Positions 7,264 through 16,048 of a DNA stretch of 38,183 nucleotides are shown here, in pieces. Location of the stretch: the NCBI GenBank assembly GCA_018714085.1, contig DVNY01000005.1, forward strand, positions 1-38,183, read 5' to 3'. Both the position numbers and the translations under genes were made by a program. Origin of the DNA: Candidatus Caccomonas pullistercoris. Lineage in GTDB: Bacteria; Bacteroidota; Bacteroidia; Bacteroidales; Bacteroidaceae. Under the pieces are notes generated by a model. It did not search any database. It worked only from the letters and a program-made list of their open reading frames with translations, and had not been told where the DNA came from. How positions within the stretch are numbered: the first letter of the stretch is position 1; each line of letters opens with the position of its first letter.

Positions 7264-8145
7264 ATGCCTATGAAAAAGATAATGACCTTAGTGGCAGTGG
7301 CTCTCACCGTAGCGCTGACCGCTTGCGAGAACAAAGCGACACAAGAACAGCAGGCACAGGCCGACATGTCGAGCCGCGATTCGCTGCTGAGTGTCATCGC
7401 TCAAAAAGACAACGAGTTGAACGACTTGATGACAACGTTCAACGACATTCAGGAGGGCTTCCGCCAGATTAACGAGGCAGAGGGTCGCGTCAACCTGAGC
7501 AAGGGGCAGCCTGAGACGTCGCAGCGCGAGGAAATCATGGAAAACCTCGCTTTCATCCAGCGGACCATGCAGCTCAACCGCGAACTCATCGCGAGATTGC
7601 AGCAGCAGTTGAAGACCAACACGTCGGCCAGCTCGAAGCTTAAAGCCACGCTTGAAGCCACCATCGAAGGACTGAACGCCGAGCTTGAAGCTAAGAACAA
7701 ACAAATTGCCGACCTGACGGCCGAACTGGAACAGAAGAACCTTTACATCGCCAAGCAGGGTGAGCAGATCACTTCACTGAACAAGAACGTCAGCGACCTG
7801 ACCGCACAGAACGAGGCCAAGACCCGCACCATGGCCGCACAAGACAAGGAAATCCACACGGGATGGTATGTTTTCGGCACGAAACGCGAGTTGAAGGAAC
7901 AGAACATCCTGCAACGCGGCGACGTTCTCCGTTCGGACCAGTTCAACAAGGATTATTTCACACGCGTTGACATCCGCGTCGACAAGGTCATCAAGCTCTA
8001 CTCGAAGAGCGCCAAGCTTCTCACCAATCACCCGGCGGGCAGTTACTCGCTCGACCGCGACAGTCAAGGGCAGTACACCCTGCGCATCACTAACCCGCAG
8101 GAGTTTTGGAGGGCGAGCCGCTACCTTGTCATTGTTGTGAAGTAA
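7264..8145 (+). CDS. Coiled-coil lipoprotein of unknown function
   Basis: 293 residues, or 291 if the second ATG at 7270 is used. It has a lipoprotein signal (MKKIMTLVAVALTVALTAC) with lipidation Cys at residue 21 of the longer form. Residues about 30-200 are rich in Glu, Gln, Lys and Leu and read as long coiled coil (LQQQLKTN, LEATIEGLNAELEAKNKQIADLTAELEQKN). The last 90 residues are a compact domain with the WYVFGTKRELKEQNIL motif I associate with conserved Bacteroidales proteins of unknown role. It likely sits at a membrane as an envelope-spanning or scaffolding factor. It follows rsmI by 3 bases. Confidence 0.8.
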   Translation: MPMKKIMTLVAVALTVALTACENKATQEQQAQADMSSRDSLLSVIAQKDNELNDLMTTFNDIQEGFRQINEAEGRVNLSKGQPETSQREEIMENLAFIQRTMQLNRELIARLQQQLKTNTSASSKLKATLEATIEGLNAELEAKNKQIADLTAELEQKNLYIAKQGEQITSLNKNVSDLTAQNEAKTRTMAAQDKEIHTGWYVFGTKRELKEQNILQRGDVLRSDQFNKDYFTRVDIRVDKVIKLYSKSAKLLTNHPAGSYSLDRDSQGQYTLRITNPQEFWRASRYLVIVVK

Positions 8146-8211
8146 GTTGTGTGGCAGCCAGGAACGTTGCCGCCACGCTTTTTGCTTCAAACCGGAAAAG
8201 AACCGTCATGT

Positions 8212-8239
8212 CCGGCACCGTGAGTAAACGCGGTGCCGG
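8212..8239 (+). terminator. Hairpin between the lipoprotein and secreted-protein genes
   Basis: A perfect 9-bp stem, CCGGCACCG with CGGTGCCGG, around a 10-base loop, followed by CCTGACATTATTATA. It lies 66 bases after the lipoprotein stop and 27 before the next start, so it may end one transcript or act in the next gene's leader. Confidence 0.5.
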
Positions 8240-8266
8240 CCTGACATTATTATATAAGACTACGAT

Positions 8267-8935
8267 ATGCAAACCTTACTGTCACATTTCTTCCGCCGCG
8301 CCCTGCTTGTGTGCATGGCTGCGGGGCTTTTCGGGCCACTTGCAGCCCAGCAAAACCAAGTCCAACAGCGTTCGAACACGATTTTTGCCTATCCGAAGTT
8401 CCAGAAAGCCAAGGTCTTGCAGCCGTTCGGGCGCTACGTGACGGCCGACGCCAACATCCTGCTCAAAAACGCCGCCCTCTGCTACATGGACGGCGACACC
8501 GTGATGCAGGCCAACGTGGCCAACATTCTCGGTGTCGAGTTCAACGATTCCGTCCGCTACCGCAAGGTCGAAGGGGTGGCCATGGGGCGCGTCATCGCCG
8601 AGAAGAACTGGCGCTCGCTCGTTGTCGTCACCACGATTGATATGGACAAGTATCGCGAAGAGACTGTCGGTGGCGACAACCTGCCTTTTTTCGAGATGTC
8701 CGACCTCAACTTGTTCCTCGAAATCGACGGCGACTCGCGTGAGGAGGCCAAAGGCTATCCGCTCGAGGAACGCTACTATTTCCTCATCGACGGCGTGGCA
8801 GTCCGTGCTACGGAGAAGAACATCAAGAAGTACGTGAAGCCTGAGATGAAGACGGCTTTCAAAAACCTGATGCACGACAAGTTTTGGAGCTGGAACGACG
8901 CCAAGTCGCTCGCCGCGCTCTTAGCTTACATCTAA
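8267..8935 (+). CDS. Secreted protein of unknown function
   Basis: 222 residues with a signal peptide (MQTLLSHFFRRALLVCMAAGLFGPLAAQQ, cleavage expected after LAA or AAQ). The mature part is mixed alpha/beta with no catalytic motif I recognise. Visible landmarks are ADANILLKNAALCYMDG, a KVEGVAMGRVIAEKNWRSLVVVTTID strand-rich centre, and a C-terminal LMHDKFWSWNDAKSLAALL helix. It resembles conserved Bacteroidales periplasmic proteins of unknown role. It may belong with the two genes before it, or form its own unit after the hairpin at 8212. A bidirectional terminator follows. Confidence 0.7.
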   Translation: MQTLLSHFFRRALLVCMAAGLFGPLAAQQNQVQQRSNTIFAYPKFQKAKVLQPFGRYVTADANILLKNAALCYMDGDTVMQANVANILGVEFNDSVRYRKVEGVAMGRVIAEKNWRSLVVVTTIDMDKYREETVGGDNLPFFEMSDLNLFLEIDGDSREEAKGYPLEERYYFLIDGVAVRATEKNIKKYVKPEMKTAFKNLMHDKFWSWNDAKSLAALLAYI

Positions 8936-8975
8936 GGCCTTGCGGAACGGCCGCAGGCTGTTCCTGTAAAAGCGA

Positions 8976-9010
8976 ATCCCTCGCGGCAACCCACGATTGC
9001 CGCGAGGGAT
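8976..9010. terminator. Bidirectional terminator between convergent genes
   Basis: A perfect 14-bp stem (ATCCCTCGCGGCAA with its complement) around a 7-base loop, followed on the plus strand by a T-run (9010-9015). It lies between the plus-strand gene ending at 8935 and the minus-strand gene ending at 9059. Confidence 0.85.
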
Positions 9011-9058
9011 TTTTTATGTTTGTGCCGGAACAGTCTGTTGGGCAGGCTGTTCCCCCGG

Positions 9059-10420
9059 TCACGCCGTCGCGTTGCCCAATGCGGGCCGCAGGCGCAGCGT
9101 CTTCCTGAAATACCAGGCGAAGAGGGCTGCCGCCGTGAACAGCGACACCGAGAATGAGAGGAAAATGCCTGTCTCGCCCCATCCGAAGATGAAGCCCATC
9201 ACGTAGCACGACGGTATGCCGATCACCACGTAGCTCACGAACGCCACCCACATCATCGACATCACCTGCCCGGTGCCCCGGAGCGCATTGGCAAAGCAGA
9301 TTTGCGTAGCGTCGCCGAACTGGTAGAGCATCAGCGGCACAATCAGCGTCAGGGCGCAGGCCATGACGGCCGGGTCGGTCGAGAAGAGGCCGATGAACGT
9401 GCGTGCGAAGAAAAGGAACACCAGCGACGCCGACGCCGCCATGGCCAGCAGGATGTGGCAGCCCGCCCGGGCCGCGGCCCGCACACGCTCCCAGTCGGCC
9501 TGCCCGACGAAGGTGGCGACGCGGATCGACATGGCCGCCCCCATGCTGTAATAGAAAAGGAAACCCAGCGTCCCGATGGTCACCATCACTTGGTAGGCCG
9601 CCAACTCGATAGCGCCGAGCCAGCCCGCCATGATGGCGCTCGTCGTGAACGAACCGCACTCCATGCCCATCTGTAATGATACAGGCAGCGACAGGCGGTT
9701 CAGCCGCCCGACGCGCCGCCACGTCATGCGTCCCGCCATGAGCCCCAGACGGTATGGACGGTAGCTTCGCCCGAAAGCCACGATGCCCGCGAGCACCGCG
9801 GCCATGACGATGCGCGAGAAGCACGTGCTGATTCCGGCTCCCAGCAATCCCATTTCGGGAAACGGGCCGACACCGTATATGAGCAGCCAGTTACCCAGGA
9901 TGTTCAGCAAGTTGCCACCGAGCAGGATCCACATACCCGTCGACGTCCGGGTCAGTCCGTCGGTGAACTGGCGGAGCACGTTGAAAGGCAGGACAAAGAG
10001 CATCGACACCAGCACGACGAGATAGTAGGGCCGGATCAAGGGGAGCAATTCGGCGGGCTGCCCCATGCGGTCCACGAAGAAGTAGAGCACGCCCATCAGC
10101 GCGATGAGCGGAAGGCCGAACAGGGCGTTGGCCGCCATGGCACTGCGCAGGTGGTAGCCCGCGCGGTGGTGCTGGCCCCGTCCGAAGCAGGAGCTGACCA
10201 GCGGGGTCAGGCCATAGCTGTAACCCATGATGAGGAAAGTCACAAGGGTGAACAGGTTGTTCACGAAAGCAGCCGCCGCGAGCGCGTCGGTGGCGTAGCG
10301 GCCCACCATCATCGTATCGGCGAAGCCGAGCACAATGACGCCCACCTGCCCGATGGCTATCGGCAGGCCCAGCCGCAGCGTAGCCCCGTAGTGGGGACGG
10401 AGTTGTCGAATCTGGTTCAT
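9059..10420 (-). CDS. MATE family multidrug/cation efflux transporter
   Basis: 453 residues starting at MNQIRQLRPHYGATLRLGLPIAIGQVG, with about 12 hydrophobic segments in two related halves, the layout of MATE (NorM/DinF) proteins. These export drugs or metabolites in exchange for Na+ or H+. Typical family features are the start LPIAIGQVGVIVLGFADTMMVGRYATDALAAAAF and, in the second half, the LPVSLQMGMECGSFTTSAIMAGWLG region that begins the repeat. The longer frame upstream runs through the promoter box and is rejected. It stands alone and faces the previous gene across a terminator. Confidence 0.9.
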   Translation of the reverse strand: MNQIRQLRPHYGATLRLGLPIAIGQVGVIVLGFADTMMVGRYATDALAAAAFVNNLFTLVTFLIMGYSYGLTPLVSSCFGRGQHHRAGYHLRSAMAANALFGLPLIALMGVLYFFVDRMGQPAELLPLIRPYYLVVLVSMLFVLPFNVLRQFTDGLTRTSTGMWILLGGNLLNILGNWLLIYGVGPFPEMGLLGAGISTCFSRIVMAAVLAGIVAFGRSYRPYRLGLMAGRMTWRRVGRLNRLSLPVSLQMGMECGSFTTSAIMAGWLGAIELAAYQVMVTIGTLGFLFYYSMGAAMSIRVATFVGQADWERVRAAARAGCHILLAMAASASLVFLFFARTFIGLFSTDPAVMACALTLIVPLMLYQFGDATQICFANALRGTGQVMSMMWVAFVSYVVIGIPSCYVMGFIFGWGETGIFLSFSVSLFTAAALFAWYFRKTLRLRPALGNATA

Positions 10421-10425
10421 GGCTG

Positions 10426-10433
10426 CAAAGTTA
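10426..10433 (-). promoter_or_regulatory. -7 box TAACTTTG of the MATE gene
   Basis: An exact TAnnTTTG match on the minus strand, ending 5 bases before the ATG. This predicts a leaderless or almost leaderless transcript. Confidence 0.6.
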
Positions 10434-10520
10434 CGACTTTTTCCCCATCCGCCCATCTTCCGTCCCCGCCCGCCGTGTCGCGATGCCTGTCTTGCGGTCC
10501 GGTCGTGCTGGTGAAAAATC

Positions 10521-10604
10521 CTGTCAGCCGTCTGGAAATCCCTGTCAGTTATTTAGAAAATCCTGTCAGCCGTTCCGTGGTTTCTGTCAGCCGTCCCGCG
10601 AACG
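10521..10604. repeat. 21-bp repeat array C (four units)
   Basis: CTGTCAG begins at 10521, 10542, 10563 and 10584, exactly 21 bp apart, with GGAAAT/TAGAAAA linkers between. The second unit (CTGTCAGTTATTTAG) is identical to the second unit of array B. None of these four is a perfect palindrome; the left half is conserved and the right half varies. Confidence 0.8.
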
Positions 10605-10964
10605 GGGAAGGCGGACGGCGCACGCGGGCCGTCCCGGTCGCCTGCCGGTGAACGGCATGGAGAAACCGCCGCCTGGTGTGGACAGAGGACACGGTGGCTG
10701 GTGGCGGCGAGGCCTTCGACCGTTGTTCCGGAGCATTCGGCTTCGGGGCGGGTGTATCCTTTCCCTTGATTGTTTACGTGCCTATGAGGTGGCTGAGACG
10801 GAAGGATTGCTGCGCTCGGGCCTTATGCCCGTTCTGGGCGTCAGCGCTTTTGGCCGGGCGTTCGTTGTGTCGGTTCGAGGCGGTGTTGCAGGCGCTGTCC
10901 GCGCCGGTCTGCGCGCATTTCCTGCCCGAGAACCGGGCGTGTCGGCATAAATCGCCGCACATCC

Positions 10965-10995
10965 TTTGTGTTACCCGGAAAAAACGTTACCTTTG
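10965..10995 (+). promoter_or_regulatory. Promoter of the AspT/YidE-type transporter: TTTG-N19-TACCTTTG
   Basis: TTTG at 10965-10968 and TACCTTTG at 10988-10995 are 19 bases apart, the standard Bacteroidetes -33/-7 arrangement. The predicted leader is about 25-28 bases. Confidence 0.7.
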
Positions 10996-11028
10996 CCCAA
11001 CAAGTCTAATAATATCAAAATCTAATCT

Positions 11029-12750
11029 ATGGACTGGTTCCAATCTTTGTTCGTAAACACGGGTTCCGTGGCGCATATCGTGCTGCTGTTCGCGTTGGTC
11101 ATCTCCGTGGGCGTGTTCCTCGGTAAGATCAAGGTGGGCGGCATCTCTTTGGGTGTCACGTTCGTCCTGTTCGCCGGCATCGTCGTCGGCCACATCTATA
11201 CGTCGATGGGCATCGCCGATCCCTCGCCGGGCGGCTACGCTTGCCCTGCCGACGTGCTTAATTTCGTGCAAGACTTCGGTCTGATCCTCTTTGTGTACTG
11301 TATTGGTCTGCAAGTGGGTCCCGGCTTCTTCGAGTCGTTCAAGCGTGGAGGCATCACGGCCAACCTCATCGCCGTAGGCATCGTGTTGCTCAACATTGCC
11401 GTGATGCTCGGTTGCTATTATGTGTTCTTCGACACCAACGACCCGAAGAACCTGCCGATGATGGTGGGCGTGCTTTGTGGCGCGGTGACGAACACGCCTG
11501 GCCTCGGTGCGGCGCAGGAAGCCCTGAAAGACGCCGTCCCGGCTTTGAGCGACCTGCCCATCGCCTCGGGCTACGCCTGCGCCTACCCACTCGGCGTGCT
11601 CGGCATCATCGGAGCGACCATCGCCCTGCGCTTCATCTGCCGCATCAAGTTGGAGGATGAAGAGCAGAAGATACGCGACGCGGAAGAGAACAACCCCCAC
11701 GCCACGCCTCACCGCATGTCGCTCCTCGTGCAGAACGACGCCCTCGTCGGAAAGACGATGCGCAAGGTGCGCGAGTTCCTCGGCCGCGAGTTTGTCTGCA
11801 CCCATATCAAGCGAGGCGGCGAAATCATCAACACCCGTGCCGACACCACCCTCGAAGTAGGCGACGAACTGAACATCACCTGTGCCCAAGACGACGCTGA
11901 CGCCATTTCGGCTTTCCTCGGCCCGGTCATCGACGTCGACTGGCAGGCTGAGAAAACGCCCAGCATATCGCGCCGCATCGTGGTGACGCAGGGCGACGTC
12001 AACGGAAAGACGTTCGGTGAGATGCACTTTAACTCCGTTTACGGCGTCAACGTGACGCGTATCACACGTTCGGGTATGGAGCTCTTTGCGAACCGCAACC
12101 TCCGCTTGCAGATTGGCGACCGCTTGATGGTGGTTGGCCCCGAAGACGCCGTGAACCGCGTGACGCGCCTGTTGGGCAACTCGGTGAAACGCCTCGATCA
12201 CCCGAACATCGCGTCTATCTTTATTGGCGTGTTGGTCGGAATTATCTTCGGAAGCATTCCCTTTGCTTTCCCCGGTATTCCTAACCCGGTGAAGCTCGGC
12301 CTCGCAGGTGGCCCGCTGATCATCGCTATCCTGGCTGGCCGCTATGGTTACAAGTTCCATCTTGTCACGTACACCACCACGTCGGCCAACCTGTTGCTCC
12401 GTGAGGTCGGGCTGGTGCTCTTCCTGGCCAGTGTGGGCATCAAGGCAGGTGCCGGATTCTGGCACACTGTCGTTGAGGGCGACGGTCTGTGGTACGTGTT
12501 CTGCGGCTTCCTCATTACGATCATCCCGATTTTGATAATGGGCGTCATCGCGCGAGTAAAGTACAAGATGAACTACTTTACGCTGATGGGTCTCATCGCA
12601 GGTACGAACACCGATCCCCCCGCTTTGGCTTTTGCCAACGCTTCGTCGAACACCGACGCGCCGGCCGTGGGCTATTCTACGGTCTACCCCTTGGCCATGT
12701 TCCTGCGCATCCTGACGGCACAGATCATCATTCTGTTCCTCTGCGCATAG
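11029..12750 (+). CDS. AspT/YidE-type transporter with two RCK_C (TrkA-C) domains
   Basis: A 573-residue inner-membrane protein of the aspartate:alanine exchanger (AAE) family. About five hydrophobic segments lie in residues 10-210, including the family-like [12 protein letters not shown] near 157. Two soluble TrkA-C/RCK_C domains follow (about 225-295 and 310-385; [15 protein letters not shown] and [13 protein letters not shown] are typical). A second membrane half has the matching [12 protein letters not shown] and ends at a hydrophobic C-terminus. The paired NTPGLGAA and NTDPPALA motifs are the inverted-repeat core. Some relatives exchange aspartate for alanine or succinate; the substrate here is not known. 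The RCK domains suggest ligand gating. Confidence 0.88.
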   Translation: MDWFQSLFVNTGSVAHIVLLFALVISVGVFLGKIKVGGISLGVTFVLFAGIVVGHIYTSMGIADPSPGGYACPADVLNFVQDFGLILFVYCIGLQVGPGFFESFKRGGITANLIAVGIVLLNIAVMLGCYYVFFDTNDPKNLPMMVGVLCGAVTNTPGLGAAQEALKDAVPALSDLPIASGYACAYPLGVLGIIGATIALRFICRIKLEDEEQKIRDAEENNPHATPHRMSLLVQNDALVGKTMRKVREFLGREFVCTHIKRGGEIINTRADTTLEVGDELNITCAQDDADAISAFLGPVIDVDWQAEKTPSISRRIVVTQGDVNGKTFGEMHFNSVYGVNVTRITRSGMELFANRNLRLQIGDRLMVVGPEDAVNRVTRLLGNSVKRLDHPNIASIFIGVLVGIIFGSIPFAFPGIPNPVKLGLAGGPLIIAILAGRYGYKFHLVTYTTTSANLLLREVGLVLFLASVGIKAGAGFWHTVVEGDGLWYVFCGFLITIIPILIMGVIARVKYKMNYFTLMGLIAGTNTDPPALAFANASSNTDAPAVGYSTVYPLAMFLRILTAQIIILFLCA

Positions 12751-12779
12751 CTTGCGTCGTCAACAGTCGAGTATAAAAA

Positions 12780-12814
12780 GACGTCCCTTGCTTCGTTTAG
12801 AAGCAGGGGACGTC
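12780..12814. terminator. Bidirectional terminator between transporter and ispD
   Basis: A 15-bp stem with one T-G pair (GACGTCCCTTGCTTC with GAAGCAGGGGACGTC) around a 5-base loop. It is flanked by AAAAA on the left and CGTTTTA on the right, so it can serve both strands. Confidence 0.8.
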
Positions 12815-12848
12815 CGTTTTATGGTGGCGGTTGCTTGACTCGTTTCTT

Positions 12849-12911
12849 CTGTCAGCCGTTCCGTTTTTTCTGTCGCAGCGACAGGAATTCTTGTCAGCCG
12901 TCTTGTTTTTC
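12849..12911. repeat. 21-bp repeat array D (three units)
   Basis: Units begin at 12849 (CTGTCAGCCG), 12870 (CTGTCGCAGCGACAG, a 15-bp palindrome) and 12891 (TTGTCAGCCG), exactly 21 bp apart, with TTTTT or GGAATT linkers. The array ends three bases before the ispD stop codon. Confidence 0.75.
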
Positions 12912-12914
12912 CGC

Positions 12915-13631
12915 TTAGGTTTCGAGGAAACGCTCGAGCAGGGGGATGTCTTCGGGATAGGTGAGTTTCATGTTGCGCTCGTCGCCGTCAACCAAGTGGA
13001 CAGGCGTTCCGGGCAAGTAGCGGAAAACGACGCCGCAGTCGTCCGTCGTGCGGAACGACGGGTCGGCCAAGGCGAGGGCGTAAGCGTGCCGGAGCACACT
13101 GCGGCGGAAGCCTTGCGGTGTCTGCATGCGCCGCAGGGCACTGCGGTCGGGATAGGCGGTGACGCGTCCGTCGGTGCTTTCGATGATGGTGTCGACAACG
13201 GGGAGGGCTGTGGCGACGACTTCGTGTTCCAGCAAGGCTTCGGCGACGCGTGTGATGACGCTTGCGCTGACCAAGGGGCGTGCCGCGTCGTGGAAGAGCA
13301 GGTCGACGTCGGTGTCCTCATACAGACGCAGGGCGGCCAGCGTTGATTCGTGGCGCTCGCGGCCGCCTGGAACGATGTGCGACACTTTGAGCCACGCGTT
13401 GCGCTCTGCCATGCGGCGTATGTCGGTGAGGTGTTCGGCCGGGCCGACGATGACGACTTCATCGATGGCCGGGTGGTGCGTGAAAGCCTCCACCGCATGT
13501 TCGAGAACGGTGCGTCCGCCCAAGGGGAGAAACTGTTTGGGCGTTTCGCCCCCCATGCGCCGGCCGCTTCCGGCCGCCAGCACGACGGCAATGCGCTTGC
13601 GTGTCGGTTGCATGTCTGCTTGTGAGGTCAT
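12915..13631 (-). CDS. ispD: 2-C-methyl-D-erythritol 4-phosphate cytidylyltransferase
   Basis: 238 residues. It joins MEP and CTP to form CDP-ME in the non-mevalonate isoprenoid pathway, which supplies the precursors used by UppS (also in this window). The signature VVLAAGSGRRMGGETPKQFLPLGG at about 16-40 holds the CTP-binding glycine-rich loop. HDAARPLVS and the late TPQGFRRSVL and TDDCGVV are also characteristic. Its ATG overlaps the rnr stop codon by 4 bases (ATGA), so it is translationally linked to rnr; a start at residue 7 (MQPTRKR) is possible. Confidence 0.95.
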   Translation of the reverse strand: MTSQADMQPTRKRIAVVLAAGSGRRMGGETPKQFLPLGGRTVLEHAVEAFTHHPAIDEVVIVGPAEHLTDIRRMAERNAWLKVSHIVPGGRERHESTLAALRLYEDTDVDLLFHDAARPLVSASVITRVAEALLEHEVVATALPVVDTIIESTDGRVTAYPDRSALRRMQTPQGFRRSVLRHAYALALADPSFRTTDDCGVVFRYLPGTPVHLVDGDERNMKLTYPEDIPLLERFLET

Positions 13632-15928
13632 TTCTTGGGACTACGTTTGGCCTTTGGCCCCCGGCGGCCGCGCCCTTTGGCTTTCGGTGCTGCCGGTGTG
13701 GGTTCTTCGGTCGCTACGAGGGCAAAGTCGAGTTGCTTGCGGTCGATGTTGGCGCGCGCCACACGGATGCGGACCGGATCGCCGATGGCGTAGACCCTCC
13801 CGCGTTTGCGACCGCGCAGGCAATAGTTGCGTTCGTCAAATTCGTAGTAGTCGCCTTCAAGGTCGCGAAGCGGAACCATTCCCTCGCATTTGTTCTCGTT
13901 GATTTCGACGTACAGGCCAAATTCCGTGACGCCGCTCACCTTGCCGTCATATTCCTGCCCGATGCGTTCGGCCATGAACTCGACTTGCTTGTACTTGATG
14001 CTGGCGCGCTCGGCCTTGGCCGCGAGTTGCTCCATCGCCGAAGCGTGCTCGCAGAGTTCTTCGCATTTATCAGCGTTCACAGACCTGCCGCCGGCCATGT
14101 AGCGCGTCAGGAGGCGGTGAACCATCGTGTCGGGATAGCGGCGTATGGGTGAGGTGAAGTGCGTGTAGTAATCGAACATCAGGCCGTAGTGGCCGATGTT
14201 GTGGATGCTGTAACGCGCTTTCATCATGGCGCGCAGGGCGATCGTTTCGACGAGATCCTCTTCTTTTTGTCCCTTGACGTCTTCAAGGAGTTTGTTGAGG
14301 CTTTTGCTGATGTCTGTCTTGCTGCCTTCCGTTCGCAGACGGTAGCCGAACTTGCCGATGAAGGCGCTCAGCTTTTCGAGCTTTTCGGGGTCGGGCACGT
14401 CGTGGATGCGGTAGGGGAACGTCTTTGGCCTTTTCCCCTTGCCGGGTTTGCCGATTTTCTCGGCTACGGAACGGTTCGCAAGGAGCATGAACTCCTCGAC
14501 AAGCTTATTGGCGTCTTTCGCTACCTTGAAGTAGGTTGAAATGGGCTTGCCCTGGTCGTCGATCTCAAAGCGGACTTCGGCACGGTCAAAGCCGATGGAA
14601 CCCTGGGCAAAGCGCCGCTTCCGCAGGAGTTTGGCCAAGCGGTTCAGGGTGATGAGCTCGGTGGCATATTCGCCGACCGGCTTGCCGTCGGGGCCGGGTT
14701 CGACACGTGCGGGGTGCTCGCCAGGCTGGTGGAGGTCTTCTTCCGAGGCCTCGCCGTTCTGTTCGAGGATGTTCTGCACTTCTTCGTAGACAAAGCGGCG
14801 GTTAGAACGGATGACCGTGTGTGCCGGGTGCCACGTCAGGACGTCGCCCTTGTCGTTCATGGTGAAGATGGCGGAAAAAGCGAGCTTGTCTTCGTCAGGA
14901 CGGAGAGAGCAGATGTAGTTGCAGAGACGCTCGGGGAGCATGGGGATGGTGCGGTCGACGAGGTAGACGCTCGTGGCGCGTTGCTGGGCTTCGCGGTCGA
15001 TGATGTCGCCTTCCTTGACGTAGTGCGACACGTCGGCGATGTGCACGCCGATCTCCCACAGCCCGTCGTCGAGACGCCGTATCGAGAGGGCGTCGTCGAA
15101 GTCTTTGGCGTCGCGTGGGTCAATGGTGAATGTGGTGACGCCCCGGAAGTCTTCGCGCTCTTTGAGGTCGTCGGGCGTGATGTCGGCGGAGATGCGTTCG
15201 GCTGCTTCTTCCACTTTCTTGGGATAGGTGTACGGAAGCCCGAATTCGGCGAGGATGGCGTGCATCTCGGCGTTGTTCTCTCCTTCCTTGCCGAGGATGT
15301 CGATGACCTTGCCTATGGGGTTTTTGGCCTCGTCGGGCCATTCGACGATCTTGACGACTGCCTTGTCGCCTGTCTGTCCTCCTCCCAGCAGGTCCTTGGG
15401 TATGAAGATGTCGTTGGCCAAGGCGCGTCCTTCGGTGATGAGGAAGCCGTAGTCGTGGCCGACTTTGAGTTTTCCGACGAATGTTTCGCGGGCGCGTTTC
15501 AGTACTTCGATCACTTCGGCTTCACGCGTGTGGCCCGGCCGGCGGGCCAACATCGTGACGCGGACACGGTCGCCGTCGAGCGCGTGGCCCGAGTTGCGTT
15601 CGCAGACGAGGATGGACTTCCCGCCATCGTCGGGGATGAAGCTGTTGCGGCCGTTGCGCTTGCGCATGAAAGTGCCTTCCATCACCTGCGAGCGGACGGC
15701 GTAGCGATAGTGGCCCCGTTCGTCGGTCGAGAGGTAGTCGTCGAGCACAAGCTCGCGCAACACGTCCATCGTGAGCATCTTGGCGGGGTGCGTGTCGGCT
15801 TGTATGGTCCTGAAAATGTCTTTGACGTCGAATTCTGTCGATGCGTGGCGTTCCATCAGGTCAAGGATACGCTTCTTTATCTCTTTCTTTGTCAGGCGGC
15901 GTGCGCCTTTCGTTTTTCCTTTTCCCAT
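13628..15928 (-). CDS. rnr: Ribonuclease R (3'-5' exoribonuclease)
   Basis: A 766-residue processive exonuclease that degrades structured RNA. In order: a basic helix-turn-helix-like N-terminus (KGARRLTKKEIKKRILDLM), two OB/cold-shock folds, the RNB catalytic domain with IDPRDAKDFDDALS at about 271-284 (Mg2+-binding aspartates), HYGLMFDYYTHFTSPIRRYPD later in the domain, an S1 domain (YDGKVSGVTEFGLYVEINEN), and a basic tail. The length is typical. It lies between waaA (120-base gap) and ispD (4-base overlap) on the same strand. Confidence 0.95.
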   Translation of the reverse strand: MGKGKTKGARRLTKKEIKKRILDLMERHASTEFDVKDIFRTIQADTHPAKMLTMDVLRELVLDDYLSTDERGHYRYAVRSQVMEGTFMRKRNGRNSFIPDDGGKSILVCERNSGHALDGDRVRVTMLARRPGHTREAEVIEVLKRARETFVGKLKVGHDYGFLITEGRALANDIFIPKDLLGGGQTGDKAVVKIVEWPDEAKNPIGKVIDILGKEGENNAEMHAILAEFGLPYTYPKKVEEAAERISADITPDDLKEREDFRGVTTFTIDPRDAKDFDDALSIRRLDDGLWEIGVHIADVSHYVKEGDIIDREAQQRATSVYLVDRTIPMLPERLCNYICSLRPDEDKLAFSAIFTMNDKGDVLTWHPAHTVIRSNRRFVYEEVQNILEQNGEASEEDLHQPGEHPARVEPGPDGKPVGEYATELITLNRLAKLLRKRRFAQGSIGFDRAEVRFEIDDQGKPISTYFKVAKDANKLVEEFMLLANRSVAEKIGKPGKGKRPKTFPYRIHDVPDPEKLEKLSAFIGKFGYRLRTEGSKTDISKSLNKLLEDVKGQKEEDLVETIALRAMMKARYSIHNIGHYGLMFDYYTHFTSPIRRYPDTMVHRLLTRYMAGGRSVNADKCEELCEHASAMEQLAAKAERASIKYKQVEFMAERIGQEYDGKVSGVTEFGLYVEINENKCEGMVPLRDLEGDYYEFDERNYCLRGRKRGRVYAIGDPVRIRVARANIDRKQLDFALVATEEPTPAAPKAKGRGRRGPKAKRSPKK

Positions 15929-16048
15929 GTCTTTTGTTTTAATGGCAGTGCCGGATCTGAATACAAAGTAAGCGGTTTTCTTGTCTCGGCGTACCGGATT
16001 AAGGAATAATAACGTGGAAAACTTCCCTCGCAGCGCCGCCCGCGGGTG

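Larger units (their letters stand above)
10421..11028. other. Gene-free interval of about 600 bp
   Basis: This divergent gap holds the MATE promoter at its left end, repeat array C (10521-10604) and the transporter promoter at its right end. Between about 10605 and 10960 I see only GC-rich sequence with no gene, hairpin or repeat I can support; frames open there lack a start, codon bias or recognisable product. Confidence 0.5.

Noticed and set aside
10676-11056. Small plus-strand frame before the AspT/YidE-type transporter
   Set aside because: It overlaps the promoter and start of the real gene and has no recognisable product or start context.
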